Source of the DNA: an uncultured Sphingomonas sp. | GTDB taxonomy: Bacteria > Pseudomonadota > Alphaproteobacteria > Sphingomonadales > Sphingomonadaceae | Assembly: GCF_913777625.1 (NCBI RefSeq) | Contig: NZ_CAJYTI010000008.1 | Coordinates: 1 to 64,000 of the forward strand | Direction of reading: 5' to 3' | Length of the DNA stretch: 64,000 bases | Shown: positions 29,799 through 38,830 of the stretch, piece after piece | How the letters are laid out: each line of letters starts with the position of its first letter | How positions within the stretch are numbered: position 1 is the stretch's first letter | Translations under genes and position numbers: made by a program | Notes under the pieces: generated by a model | Told to the model about the DNA's origin: nothing | Database searches by the model: none | What the model saw: the letters and a program-made list of their open reading frames with translations, nothing else

Positions 29799-31255
29799 AT
29801 TTGCAGCAGAACCAGGCGCTGATCGCCGCGGCCCTTACCGCGCTCGTCGCCTTCATCACCTATTGGAAGTGCCGCGGCGAGGGGCGCTCGGCCGAGAACA
29901 GCAACCGCGAATTCTTCCTCGCCGGGGGCGGGTTGTCGTGGTTCTACATCGCCGGCTCGATCACCATCACCAACCTGTCGACCGACCAGCTGATCGGGAT
30001 GAACGGCAACCAGATGGCGCTGCTCGCCTGGTGGGAGCTGGCCGCGGTCGCGGGCCTGACCATGCTCGCCTTCATCTTCCTGCCGATCTACTACCGCAAC
30101 AACTGCACCACCGTCACCGAGCTGCTCGAGAAGAAATATGGCGACGTGAATATCCGGGCGACGATCGCCACGGTGTTCCTGCTCGGCAACATCCTGATCT
30201 ACCAGCCGATCGTGCTCTATTCGGGCGCGCTGATGATGAAGTCGATGTTCGGCCTGACCATCCCGGTGGTGCTGCTGGCGGCGATCTTCGGCGTGGCGGG
30301 ATCGCTCTACTCGATTTTCGGCGGCCTGCGCGCCGCGGCCATCACCGATACCTATAGCGGTGTGCTGCTGCTCGGCATGGCGATGCTGGTGGTGTTCCTG
30401 TCGCTGGGCGCGATCCACTGGGACTTGTCCGGTATTCCGCCCGAGCGGCTGACCATGCTCGGCGGCCCGGACTCCCCGATCCCGTGGCCGACCTTGTTCA
30501 CCGGCATCATCTTCATCCAGATGTTCTATTGGTCGACCAACCAGACGATCACCCAGCGCGCCATGGCTGCCCCGAACCTGCGCGAGGCGCAGAAGGGCGT
30601 GATGGCGGCGACCCTGATCCGCCTGCTGGTGGTGCCGGCGATCGTCGTCATCCCGGGCATCGTCTCCTACAAGCTGTTTGGCCATCTGGGCGACGCGGCG
30701 TACGGCAAGATCGTGTGGAGCGTGCTGCCCAACTGGATGTCGGGCATCTTCGCCGCGGCCATCGCCTCGGCGGTGCTGGCGCATTTCACCAGCCTGCTCA
30801 ATTCGTCGGCGACGCTCTATGTATGCGACCTGCACGAGAAATATATCGATCCGAACCCGAATGTCGCGAAGCTCAATCTGATCAGCAACGTGCTGTTCGT
30901 GATCCTCGCGATCGCAATCGTACCGATCTACGCGGGCGCCACCAGCATCATCAACCTGGTCCAGCAGCTGAACGGTCTCACCAGCATGCCGGTGCTCTCC
31001 GTGTTCGTCGTCGCCCTGCTGTTTCGCGGTGTCGATGCCCGCGCGGCGATCTGCGGGCTGGTGGCGGGCGTCGCCTTCTACGCCTTTGCGACGTTCGTCT
31101 GGGCGCCGCTCCACTATATCCACATGATCGCGATCACGCTGTTCTTCAGCATCGGTGTTTCGCTGAGCGTCAACCGGCTGGTGTTCGGCAAGCGGGCGAG
31201 CTGGGCCCCGCGCGCTGCGAAGGGTGCGGGTGTCGATCGTCCCGCGATTGGCTGA
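29795..31255 (+). CDS. Sodium/solute symporter family (SSS) sugar transporter
   Basis: This 486-residue inner-membrane protein has about 13 hydrophobic segments and SSS motifs: SNREFFLAGGGLSWFYIAGS, TNLSTDQLIGMNG, and the QRAMAAPNLREAQKG loop. The family couples sugar uptake to a sodium gradient. In this operon the likely cargo is galactose or a galactoside entering from the periplasm. Its ATG overlaps the preceding stop (ATGA), after GGGAGG. Confidence 0.92.
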   Translation: MNLQQNQALIAAALTALVAFITYWKCRGEGRSAENSNREFFLAGGGLSWFYIAGSITITNLSTDQLIGMNGNQMALLAWWELAAVAGLTMLAFIFLPIYYRNNCTTVTELLEKKYGDVNIRATIATVFLLGNILIYQPIVLYSGALMMKSMFGLTIPVVLLAAIFGVAGSLYSIFGGLRAAAITDTYSGVLLLGMAMLVVFLSLGAIHWDLSGIPPERLTMLGGPDSPIPWPTLFTGIIFIQMFYWSTNQTITQRAMAAPNLREAQKGVMAATLIRLLVVPAIVVIPGIVSYKLFGHLGDAAYGKIVWSVLPNWMSGIFAAAIASAVLAHFTSLLNSSATLYVCDLHEKYIDPNPNVAKLNLISNVLFVILAIAIVPIYAGATSIINLVQQLNGLTSMPVLSVFVVALLFRGVDARAAICGLVAGVAFYAFATFVWAPLHYIHMIAITLFFSIGVSLSVNRLVFGKRASWAPRAAKGAGVDRPAIG

Positions 31256-31271
31256 CGCGTTCCTGCGATGG

Positions 31272-31302
31272 ACCGGCGGTAGCGCATCGTGCTGCCGCCG
31301 GT
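31272..31302. terminator. Hairpin between convergent SSS and VWA genes
   Basis: A 12-bp stem ACCGGCGGTAGC/GCTGCCGCCGGT with a 7-base loop lies just after the symporter stop. No long T-run follows, so termination may need help. Confidence 0.65.
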
Positions 31303-31321
31303 CCTTCTGCGCCTGCGGTTC

Positions 31322-32494
31322 TCAGCGGTCCGATCGCACGAGCCGGATGTCGCGGTCGGCAGCCCAACGATGCACGTCCTCGCGGCGGAGGGCCGTGGCC
31401 ATCAAGTCGGGAAACTGATCGGGCGTGCAGGCGAACACGGGGATGCCCAGCGCAGCGACGTCGGCCGCGAGGCCCGGGTCGTAGGAAGGGCGGCCCGTGT
31501 CGGTCAGGGCGAGCAACACGATCACATTGACGCCCGACACCGCCAGCCGCGCTAGACGGTCGACCAACGCGGCGGCATCCCCGCCCTCGAAGAGATCGGT
31601 GATCAGCACCAGATGGGCCTTGGCGGGGCGCTCGATGCGACCCTCGCAATATGCGACAGCGCGGTTGATGTCGGTGCCGCCGCCGAGCTGGACGCCGAAC
31701 AGCACTTCCACCGGATCGGCCAGTTCATCGGTCAGGTCGACGATCGCGGTGTCGAAGCAGACCAGCTTGGTGGAAACCACCGGCAGCGACGCCATCACCG
31801 CCGCGAAGATCGAGGCGTAGACGACCGAGCTCGCCATCGATCCGGATTGATCGACGCACAGGATCACCTCGTCCAGGTCGACGAGGCGCCGCTGCTGGCG
31901 CAGGAAGCCGATCAGCCGCTCCGGCACCACGGTGCGGTGGTCGGGCTGGTACTGGCGGAGATTGGCGCGGATCGTGCGCGGCCAGTCGATGTCGGCGAAG
32001 CGCGGACGGCTGGTCCTGCGCGATCGATCGAGGGCGCCCCGGATCGCAGCGGCGGTGCGTGCCTCCAGCTGGGCCATCAGGGCGGCCACCACGTTCGCGA
32101 TCACGGCGCGTGCGGTTTCCTTGGTCTTTTCCGGCATCACGCCGCGCAGCGCGACGAGATCGGCGACCAGATTCACATCCGCCTCGACCGTGGCCAGAAA
32201 CTCGGGCTCCAGCAGCATCTGGCGGAGCCCCTTGCGGTCGAACGCGTCTTTCTGGATCACCTGGACGATCGGGGCGGGAAAGAACGCGCGGATGTCGCCG
32301 AGCCATTTGGCGACGCGCGGCGCCGATCCGCCGAGCCCGCCGCGGCTCTTCTTGGTCTCGTCACCATCGCCGTACAGCGCGGACAACGCTTCCGACATGC
32401 GGCGATCGCTGTCCGAAAGCGGCGAGGCCGCGTCCTCGCCGTCCTCCGCGCCCAGCGCGAGGGTCCAGCGGCGCCGGCGTTCGTCCTCGCTCAT
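31322..32494 (-). CDS. VWA (CoxE-like) domain protein, last gene of MoxR-VWA operon
   Basis: The 390-residue protein has a C-terminal von Willebrand factor A domain with a complete MIDAS start, VILCVDQSGSMASSV, plus the downstream GGGTDINRAV threonine motif and LITDLFEGGD. VWA proteins of this type work with MoxR AAA ATPases in metal-dependent protein assembly or remodelling. The start ATG 32494 overlaps the upstream stop (ATGA at 32491-32494); a longer frame exists upstream but is not needed. It is the fifth gene of a coupled operon. Confidence 0.88.
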   Translation of the reverse strand: MSEDERRRRWTLALGAEDGEDAASPLSDSDRRMSEALSALYGDGDETKKSRGGLGGSAPRVAKWLGDIRAFFPAPIVQVIQKDAFDRKGLRQMLLEPEFLATVEADVNLVADLVALRGVMPEKTKETARAVIANVVAALMAQLEARTAAAIRGALDRSRRTSRPRFADIDWPRTIRANLRQYQPDHRTVVPERLIGFLRQQRRLVDLDEVILCVDQSGSMASSVVYASIFAAVMASLPVVSTKLVCFDTAIVDLTDELADPVEVLFGVQLGGGTDINRAVAYCEGRIERPAKAHLVLITDLFEGGDAAALVDRLARLAVSGVNVIVLLALTDTGRPSYDPGLAADVAALGIPVFACTPDQFPDLMATALRREDVHRWAADRDIRLVRSDR

Positions 32495-34701
32495 CGCGTT
32501 GCTCCCGTCATCAACGCGACGATTCGAGCTTCGTGCACCGACCATGTCGCGGCGGCGCCCGGTAGCAGCCGATAGCCGACCGTGCGCGGGCCGGAGCGGC
32601 CGAGCGCCGCATCCATCAACCGGCGGCGCTCGTTACGGTCCAGTGCGGCGAACACACGCCGGAACAGCGGCAGGTTGGCAACGAAGGAGTCCTCCTCCAG
32701 TCCGGCAAGCCAGGCATCGACCGCCGTGCGCAGCGCCGCATCGTGGATGAGCCGTTGCCCTGCACCCTCGAGAAACCCCTCGAAAAAGCCTGCCGCTTCG
32801 GCCACCGGCATACCGGGGGAGAGCATCCGCCCGAGCAGCGCGGCGGCGTCGTCGGCAGGGAGCAGGTCGGCCTCGTAGAGCAGGCGCGCGGCGGCGCCGG
32901 CGACCAGCCGCGTCGCCTGGGTGTCTTCGAACAGGGTGTGCAGCGCCGCATGCCAGGTGCCGACGACCTCCGCGTCGAGTTGTGCCAGCTGAATCGCTCC
33001 TTCCGCTGCGAGGATTGCGCTGCGCAGGGCTGCGGCGGTCTCTGCGTCCAGATTGCGCGCGGCATAGGGGAAGGCGAGCGCCGCCTGCACCACGATGCGC
33101 GGCATCAGCCCGGCGAGATGCTCGGCCGTGCCGCTGCGCGCCTCGCCGTAGCGGAGGATGTCGGCCATGGGCGGCAGCGCGGCGAGCAGTGTCTGGCAGT
33201 CGCTGGTGAGCGCGGCGCGTCGCTCCAGCAGCGCGATGCCGGTCTCGGTGGCGCCGGGAAGGTCGGCGACCATCGCGCTGCGCACCAGCGCGGCCAGCGC
33301 GCCGAGATCGTTCTCTTGCCCCATCGCTTCGCAGAGCCGGCCGCCCGCAGCATCGGCGATCGTCGAGCCGTGGACGAGATTCTCGACCAGCCGCACTGCG
33401 AATTCGGCCTGCCAGGCCAGCACCCAATTCTCGCGGAAGGTTCCCCGGCTGCGGCCGGCATCGGCCAGGCGCCCCCACGGCACCTCCAGCGCGTTCAGGC
33501 GGTGAAGCAGCGTCGACCGGGCGAGCCCGCTCTCGCTGCGCAGGTCGAGCGTGAGCGCGCGCTCCAGCGCTTCGGGCTTGAGCCGCGTCGCCTTTTGCTG
33601 CCGCTGGAGATCCTCGAGCAGCGGGGCGAGGGGAGTCGCGGTGGGGATCACGCCCACGCCGGACCCGATCAGCAGCTCGGCGGCGACGTCGTCCCAACGG
33701 GCGCGCTCCCCGTGACACAGGCACGCGATCGCGGCGTCGCGCAGCTCCTCGAACCCCGGATGGGGCCGCGCGCGCAGGGCGGCGAGCGCATGCCCGAGCC
33801 GCTGCGCCTCGATGACGGAGGCGGTGGAAACGAAGTGGCCGCGCTGGCGCAGCGCGCAAGCGATCCGGGCGAGCCATATCGAATCGCGATCTGCGGAATC
33901 GCGTGTGTCCCACAGATGGGTGCACCAGCCGGGCGCGACCACGCCGGCTCCATAGCCGCTGGCGCGGGCCAGCCGCGGTGCCGTCCAGGGCGCCCAGGTG
34001 GCCTTGATCTTCGACTTGGGGCGCCCCTTGAGCAGGGCGCGGTCGGCGGCAAGGCTGATCTTCGCCGCCAGCGCAGGCACATGCCACGCGCCGCACACCA
34101 CCGCGATCGGCGCCGCATCTTCCTTGGCGGCACGCGCGATCTCGATGCGCATATGGGCCTCGCGTGCGGCTTCCCGCAGGGAAAGCGGACCAGCTTCGCT
34201 GCGCAGCGCCGTCATCGCGTCGGCGACTGCGGCAAATACGGACGTCGAGGCGGGATTTTCCTCGATCACATCGGACCACCAGGATTCGCCGTCGTCATAG
34301 CCTGCCGCGGCGGCAAGGATGCCGATGGGATCGCGCGCGACCGGGTCTGTTTCGGCGGCAGCACTCTCGTCGTCGATCTCCCCAAGTCGATCGGCGGCCG
34401 GCAAGTCGATGAAGCGCAGCGCCGCGCCATGGGCAACGGCCCAGCGCGCGGCCTGATATTCGGGCGAATAGTCGGCAAAGGGGAAGAAGCTCGCCCGGGC
34501 GGGGTCGTCCTCGGCATAGGTCAACAGCGCCACCGGCGTCGTCATCGCCGGATCGGCGAGCATCGGCAGCAGGTGCGACGCATCCGCCGGCCCCTCGATC
34601 AGCACCGTGCCGGGCCGGAGCGCGTCGAGCGCCTCCACCAGCCGGCGCGTCGAACCGGGGCCGTGATGGCGGATGCCGAACAGCGAGACCTCCGCCGCCA
34701 T
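32491..34701 (-). CDS. DUF5682 family protein
   Basis: The 736-residue protein starts with a conserved segment SLFGIRHHGPGSTRRLVEAL and VLIEGPADAS, followed by VVCGAWHVPAL at about 202-210. The G-x-R-H-H-G, E-G-P and G-x-W-H signatures, plus REAHMRIEIARA before the last, recall the TraB/EreA/ChaN superfamily of putative metal-dependent hydrolases. This is my inference; the family itself is uncharacterised. The C-terminal 500 residues are helical. It is 4 bases downstream of the MoxR gene and overlaps the VWA gene. Confidence 0.85.
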   Translation of the reverse strand: MAAEVSLFGIRHHGPGSTRRLVEALDALRPGTVLIEGPADASHLLPMLADPAMTTPVALLTYAEDDPARASFFPFADYSPEYQAARWAVAHGAALRFIDLPAADRLGEIDDESAAAETDPVARDPIGILAAAAGYDDGESWWSDVIEENPASTSVFAAVADAMTALRSEAGPLSLREAAREAHMRIEIARAAKEDAAPIAVVCGAWHVPALAAKISLAADRALLKGRPKSKIKATWAPWTAPRLARASGYGAGVVAPGWCTHLWDTRDSADRDSIWLARIACALRQRGHFVSTASVIEAQRLGHALAALRARPHPGFEELRDAAIACLCHGERARWDDVAAELLIGSGVGVIPTATPLAPLLEDLQRQQKATRLKPEALERALTLDLRSESGLARSTLLHRLNALEVPWGRLADAGRSRGTFRENWVLAWQAEFAVRLVENLVHGSTIADAAGGRLCEAMGQENDLGALAALVRSAMVADLPGATETGIALLERRAALTSDCQTLLAALPPMADILRYGEARSGTAEHLAGLMPRIVVQAALAFPYAARNLDAETAAALRSAILAAEGAIQLAQLDAEVVGTWHAALHTLFEDTQATRLVAGAAARLLYEADLLPADDAAALLGRMLSPGMPVAEAAGFFEGFLEGAGQRLIHDAALRTAVDAWLAGLEEDSFVANLPLFRRVFAALDRNERRRLMDAALGRSGPRTVGYRLLPGAAATWSVHEARIVALMTGATR

Positions 34702-34705
34702 CGGG

Positions 34706-35785
34706 TCAGATCAGCGCGCTGAGCGAGGCGTAATAGCGTTCGAACCCGCGCCGCTTCTTGAGCACGGTCTCGAGATATTCGCCGAGCACCGCCTTGTCCT
34801 GCACCGGGTCCTTCACCATCGCGCCGACCATGGTGGCCGCGAGCGTCTCGGGGGTGAGCTGTCCGTCGTTGAAGAAGGTTGCCTGGCTGATCCCGCCGAC
34901 CATCACCCCGATCGCCTCGGCGGTCGACAGGCCGCCCGAGGGAGACTTGAGTGCCACCTTGCCGTCCTCGGTCGATCCCGAACGCAGCTCGCGGAAGATC
35001 GCGACCACGCGCGCCACTTCCTCGGCGACGTTCTTGGGCGCGGGGAGATCCAGGCTGTGCGCCATCTCGCCGACGCGCTTGACGATGATCGCCACTTCCT
35101 CCTCGGCGCTATCCGGCAGCGGCAGTACCACCACGTTGAAGCGTCGCTTGAGCGCCGAGCTCAGCTCGTTGACGCCCTTGTCGCGGTTGTTGGCGGTGGC
35201 GATGATGTTGAACCCGCGCCGGGCGTAGACGGTGTCGTTGAGTTCGGGGATGGGCATCATCTTTTCGGAGAGCACGGTGATCAGCGTGTCCTGCACGTCC
35301 GATCCCATCCGCGTCAGCTCCTCCATGCGGCAGAGCTTGCCGGTCTCCATCGCCCGCAGCAGCGGGGTGGGCACCAGCGCCGCCCGGCTTGGGCCGTGGG
35401 CGAGCAGCTGGGCATAGTTCCAGCCATAGCGGACCTGGTTCTCGTCGGTCCCGGCGGTGCACTGGATCACCATCGTCGAATCCCCGGTGATCGCGGCGGC
35501 GAGATGTTCGGAGACCCAGGACTTGGCGGTACCCGGAACGCCGAGCAGCAGCAGCGCGCGATCGGTGGCGAGCGTCGCCACGGCCGTTTCGATCAGCCGC
35601 CGGTCGCCGACATATTTGGGCGTGATCGCGGTGCCGTCTTGCGCCTGGCCGCCCATCAGATAGGTGACGACCCGCTTCGGCGACAGCGCCCAGCCCGGTG
35701 GGCGCCGATCGGCATCGCCCGCAGTCAGCGCAGCAAGCTCGCCGGCATAGGTCTCCTCGACGGGCAGGCGCAGCTTTTCGCTCAT
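34706..35785 (-). CDS. MoxR-type AAA+ ATPase
   Basis: The 359-residue protein has Walker A GVPGTAKSWVSEHL, a Walker B-like LCRMEELTRMG carrying the conserved Glu, sensor-1 FNIIATANNRDKGVNELSS and the arginine-finger region ALKRRFN. It is a chaperone-like ATPase of the MoxR clade, which usually partners a VWA protein; here the VWA gene is two genes downstream. Its ATG overlaps the upstream stop by 4 bases (35782-35785). Confidence 0.92.
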   Translation of the reverse strand: MSEKLRLPVEETYAGELAALTAGDADRRPPGWALSPKRVVTYLMGGQAQDGTAITPKYVGDRRLIETAVATLATDRALLLLGVPGTAKSWVSEHLAAAITGDSTMVIQCTAGTDENQVRYGWNYAQLLAHGPSRAALVPTPLLRAMETGKLCRMEELTRMGSDVQDTLITVLSEKMMPIPELNDTVYARRGFNIIATANNRDKGVNELSSALKRRFNVVVLPLPDSAEEEVAIIVKRVGEMAHSLDLPAPKNVAEEVARVVAIFRELRSGSTEDGKVALKSPSGGLSTAEAIGVMVGGISQATFFNDGQLTPETLAATMVGAMVKDPVQDKAVLGEYLETVLKKRRGFERYYASLSALI

Positions 35786-37179
35786 TCGATCGGTCTCCTG
35801 TTGTCGAGGGCGGCGTTCAGCCGCAGCATGTCGAGGCGCGGATCGGCAGCGATCACCCCCGCCGCCGCCAGTTGGTCCAGCGCCTGGCGGGCCGCATCGC
35901 GCGAGGCGAGCAGCCCGAGTGCCAGCAATTCGGTGGTTGCGTCGCCGACGTCACCTGCCTTTGCAGCCGCGAGCAGCGCCTGGCCTGCGGGCATGCGCAT
36001 GGCATCCTCGATCGTCCCATCGCCGCCGGTGATCAGCAGCCCGGTCGCGAAGCTCGCGCCCCGGCGCAGCAGGCGGGTCGCAGCCTCACGTCGCTGCGAC
36101 GCGGCCAGGCGCGGAAGCAGTTGCGCGACGGCATGCGGATCGACCGAAGCGTTCGTGGTCAGCGCGTCCTGCACGTCTTCGACACTGGAATCTGCGCCCG
36201 AACGCGCGACCATCGCGGCCAATCCGGCATCGGCGGGCGCGTCGCTGCCCCACGGCCAGGCCTGGATCAGTTCCGGCGAGGACAGGCCGAGCGCCTGTGC
36301 GAAGATATCGAAGGGCACGGCCTCCAGCAGGGCGGCGCGACGATGTTTCTGCGCGGGTGTCTTCAGGACCTGCGGAACGATCACGCGGGTACGGCGCAAC
36401 AGGCCCTTGGTCTGGACCGCGAAGAATGCGGCGAGTTCGGCCGCATCGTCGTCGCCGCCCGCGCCGTGTCCCAGGCGCGCCAACAGCGCTGCTGCGAGCG
36501 CCTTCACGCGCGGCGCGCGGTCGCCAGACAGTTGTTCGAGCAGCGGGCGATCGGCGTCGGACAGGCCCGTGCCCAGGGTTTCGAGCAGGCGCACGCGGTG
36601 ATCGGGTGTCTCGCCGGCGATCTTCCCGGCGAGCAGCGCGTGCGCCTGCGCAGGATCCCGCCGGCGCAGTGCGACGAAGGCGGCATGTCGCGCGGCGGGG
36701 CCGAAATCCTCCCAATTCTCGTCGTTCAGCAGGTCCGGCGCCGAGGATGGCGGCCCCGAAGCAGTCGCCCAATCCTGCCAGGGCGCGTAGACGCCCGGCA
36801 CGTTCTCGCTGGGGCGGGGCATCCAATCGCCAGGATGCAGCGTCCAGCCGCGTGAATCGAGAAAGTCGAGGAGCGGGCGGCGCGCCGAAGCGTCGCGCAG
36901 TTGCCGGAGCAGGCGCCGCGCCCGGGGGCGAAGCGGATCGGGTAATGGCGGACGCGCCAGCACCGGGATATCGGCAAGCGGGCGAACCTCGCCGATCGGC
37001 TCGGGGATCGTCAGCCCGCCCAGCACGTGACCGGATAGCGCCAGGAGCCGGAGTTCTGCTTCCCCTGCCTCGGCTCCGAGCACGTCGCGCCACGCAGCGG
37101 GGGCGACGGCAGTGGCGCTGCCGCCCATGGTCCAGCGCGTCAGGACGGGGCCGAGCGCGTCGAGGATGGCGTCAGCCAT
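35782..37179 (-). CDS. DUF5691-like protein, HEAT-like helical
   Basis: The 465-residue protein is all-helical with repeating Leu/Ala-rich segments, for example HRVRLLETLGTGLSDADRPL and LLEQLSGDRAPRVKALAAAL, consistent with HEAT-like repeats. Its position between SWIM and MoxR genes matches the DUF5691 family. It is probably a scaffold in the same complex; no catalytic motif is seen. ATG 37179 starts MADAILDALG; it overlaps the end of the SWIM gene by 8 bases. Confidence 0.75.
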   Translation of the reverse strand: MADAILDALGPVLTRWTMGGSATAVAPAAWRDVLGAEAGEAELRLLALSGHVLGGLTIPEPIGEVRPLADIPVLARPPLPDPLRPRARRLLRQLRDASARRPLLDFLDSRGWTLHPGDWMPRPSENVPGVYAPWQDWATASGPPSSAPDLLNDENWEDFGPAARHAAFVALRRRDPAQAHALLAGKIAGETPDHRVRLLETLGTGLSDADRPLLEQLSGDRAPRVKALAAALLARLGHGAGGDDDAAELAAFFAVQTKGLLRRTRVIVPQVLKTPAQKHRRAALLEAVPFDIFAQALGLSSPELIQAWPWGSDAPADAGLAAMVARSGADSSVEDVQDALTTNASVDPHAVAQLLPRLAASQRREAATRLLRRGASFATGLLITGGDGTIEDAMRMPAGQALLAAAKAGDVGDATTELLALGLLASRDAARQALDQLAAAGVIAADPRLDMLRLNAALDNRRPIE

Positions 37180-38608
37180 GGTGGAGGCGGCCCCACGGCG
37201 TCTGCATGGCAAGCAGCTCCAGCCGGCTGCCGGACCACAAGGCGACGCTGCGCGTCAGTTCGGTGCCTGCAAGCAGCCCTTCGGCGTCGCTCGCCACCGG
37301 CAGTAGTGGAGTACCGTCGCGCGGCTGCCACCACGGCGCCCCCGTGCGATCGAAGCCGATCCGGCCCGGCGGCAGCAGGACCGGTCGTTCGGCGGCCCAG
37401 GGCTCGGCGAGCAAGGGCGCGGTCAGCGCGTCCTCCAGCGCTGTGCTCGCCGGGGGCCAGTCCAGCGGTGGACCGTCGCCCAGCGCTGCCTCGCGCTCGA
37501 GCAGCAAGGCGCGCAGCGGCGCGCGCGCCGGGTAGAACAGCATCTCGGCGACGAATTGCTCGCCGGGGGTGAACGCCGAGGCCCGCCGCCCCGCGCTGGC
37601 GGGGAAGAAGTCCAGCAGCATCGCGAAGCGGGGACCCTCGGTAAGGTTGAGCAGCCAGGTCGTCTGGGAAACCAGCCCGTCGCGACGGGTGCGGACCTGT
37701 TCCGCCAGCACTTCCCAGGAAGCGTTCACCCGCAGCGCAGCCGGATCGGCAAGCAGCCTTTCGCGGCTCTCGGCGGAGGCAATGGCGCGGCGCAGTTCGG
37801 GATCGCGTGGGGTGGCGCGGAAGGCGCGGGCGAGGAGCACCAGCCGCGCCAGTTCGACCGTCGCGCCGCGCATGCGGTCCCCGGCCGGGAGTGCAAGCAG
37901 TCGCGCCGGAAGCTCATCGACATGGCCCGCCAGTGCAGCGGCCTTGCCGTCGACCAGCCGCGCGCCGATGCGTCGGCAACGCGCCACCACGTCGTCGACG
38001 AACCCGGCGAGCCCGAGGCGGAGTTGATCGCCGATCCATTGTTCGAGCGCGTCGAGCCCGTCGAGGATCGCACGCTCGGTTTCTTCCGCGCGTCTGGCAT
38101 TGGCCGCCTCGCGTCGCGCGTCCGCCTTGGCATCGTGGAGCCGTTCGGGTGCCGTGACGCGGGCAGCGTGCACGTCCTTGTCGCCCATCGGCACCGCCGG
38201 TTTCGGCGTGCCGCCAGCCGGCCGGCGACGTCTTAGCCATTCGACCACCCATTCCGGCGTCTCGGCCGCCGGGAAGGACAGGATCGCCTCGGCGTTCAGC
38301 CAGAGCAGCGCCAGGACATGTTTGCACGGGAATTTGCGCGAGGGGCAGGTGCACTTGTTCCCGAGGTCGCGCAGATCGGCCATCACCCTATACGGGTTGG
38401 CGCCGGACCCGGCGCATTCGCCCCAGATCAGCGTCGCGTCCCGGCTGGCGCCCAGGCCGGACCATTTTCCGGGCTTCGCCAGGCCCGCTGCGGCCTTGAG
38501 CGAGGCCTGGTCGGTGGCAAGCTGTTCCACCGCCTTCAAATCGATCGCCACGCCGCCCCCGAAACGCTTCCCGAGGAGGGAGGATAGTGCGTGGGCGCGA
38601 AAGCTCAA
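37172..38608 (-). CDS. SWIM zinc-finger protein, first gene of MoxR-VWA operon
   Basis: The 478-residue protein has an N-terminal SWIM zinc finger: NKCTCPSRKFPCKHVLALLW gives the CxC...CxH ligands. The region before it, KWSGLGASRDATLIWGECAG, is the usual flank. SWIM fingers bind DNA or proteins. The rest is helical and unassigned. As the first gene it should set operon expression; the 222 bases between it and the divergent autotransporter gene hold both promoters. Confidence 0.88.
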   Translation of the reverse strand: MSFRAHALSSLLGKRFGGGVAIDLKAVEQLATDQASLKAAAGLAKPGKWSGLGASRDATLIWGECAGSGANPYRVMADLRDLGNKCTCPSRKFPCKHVLALLWLNAEAILSFPAAETPEWVVEWLRRRRPAGGTPKPAVPMGDKDVHAARVTAPERLHDAKADARREAANARRAEETERAILDGLDALEQWIGDQLRLGLAGFVDDVVARCRRIGARLVDGKAAALAGHVDELPARLLALPAGDRMRGATVELARLVLLARAFRATPRDPELRRAIASAESRERLLADPAALRVNASWEVLAEQVRTRRDGLVSQTTWLLNLTEGPRFAMLLDFFPASAGRRASAFTPGEQFVAEMLFYPARAPLRALLLEREAALGDGPPLDWPPASTALEDALTAPLLAEPWAAERPVLLPPGRIGFDRTGAPWWQPRDGTPLLPVASDAEGLLAGTELTRSVALWSGSRLELLAMQTPWGRLHHG

Positions 38609-38830
38609 CGCGCTTTATCGGCTGCCGGGTCTCGCTTCGTGCCCGCTGCCCCATCGGCACAATGCTTCTTTCGGCAAGCCGCACGGGTAGACCTATGCCG
38701 TTCTCATCTCGGGCCGATCGCCCAAAAACAACGTGTCGATTTGGTTTCGCCGAAGAAGAAAACCGCTGGACTTCGCGCGACGAATTCCTTCTATCGCGCG
38801 CGGCAGTTGCGCCGTCAGGGGGATTACAAA

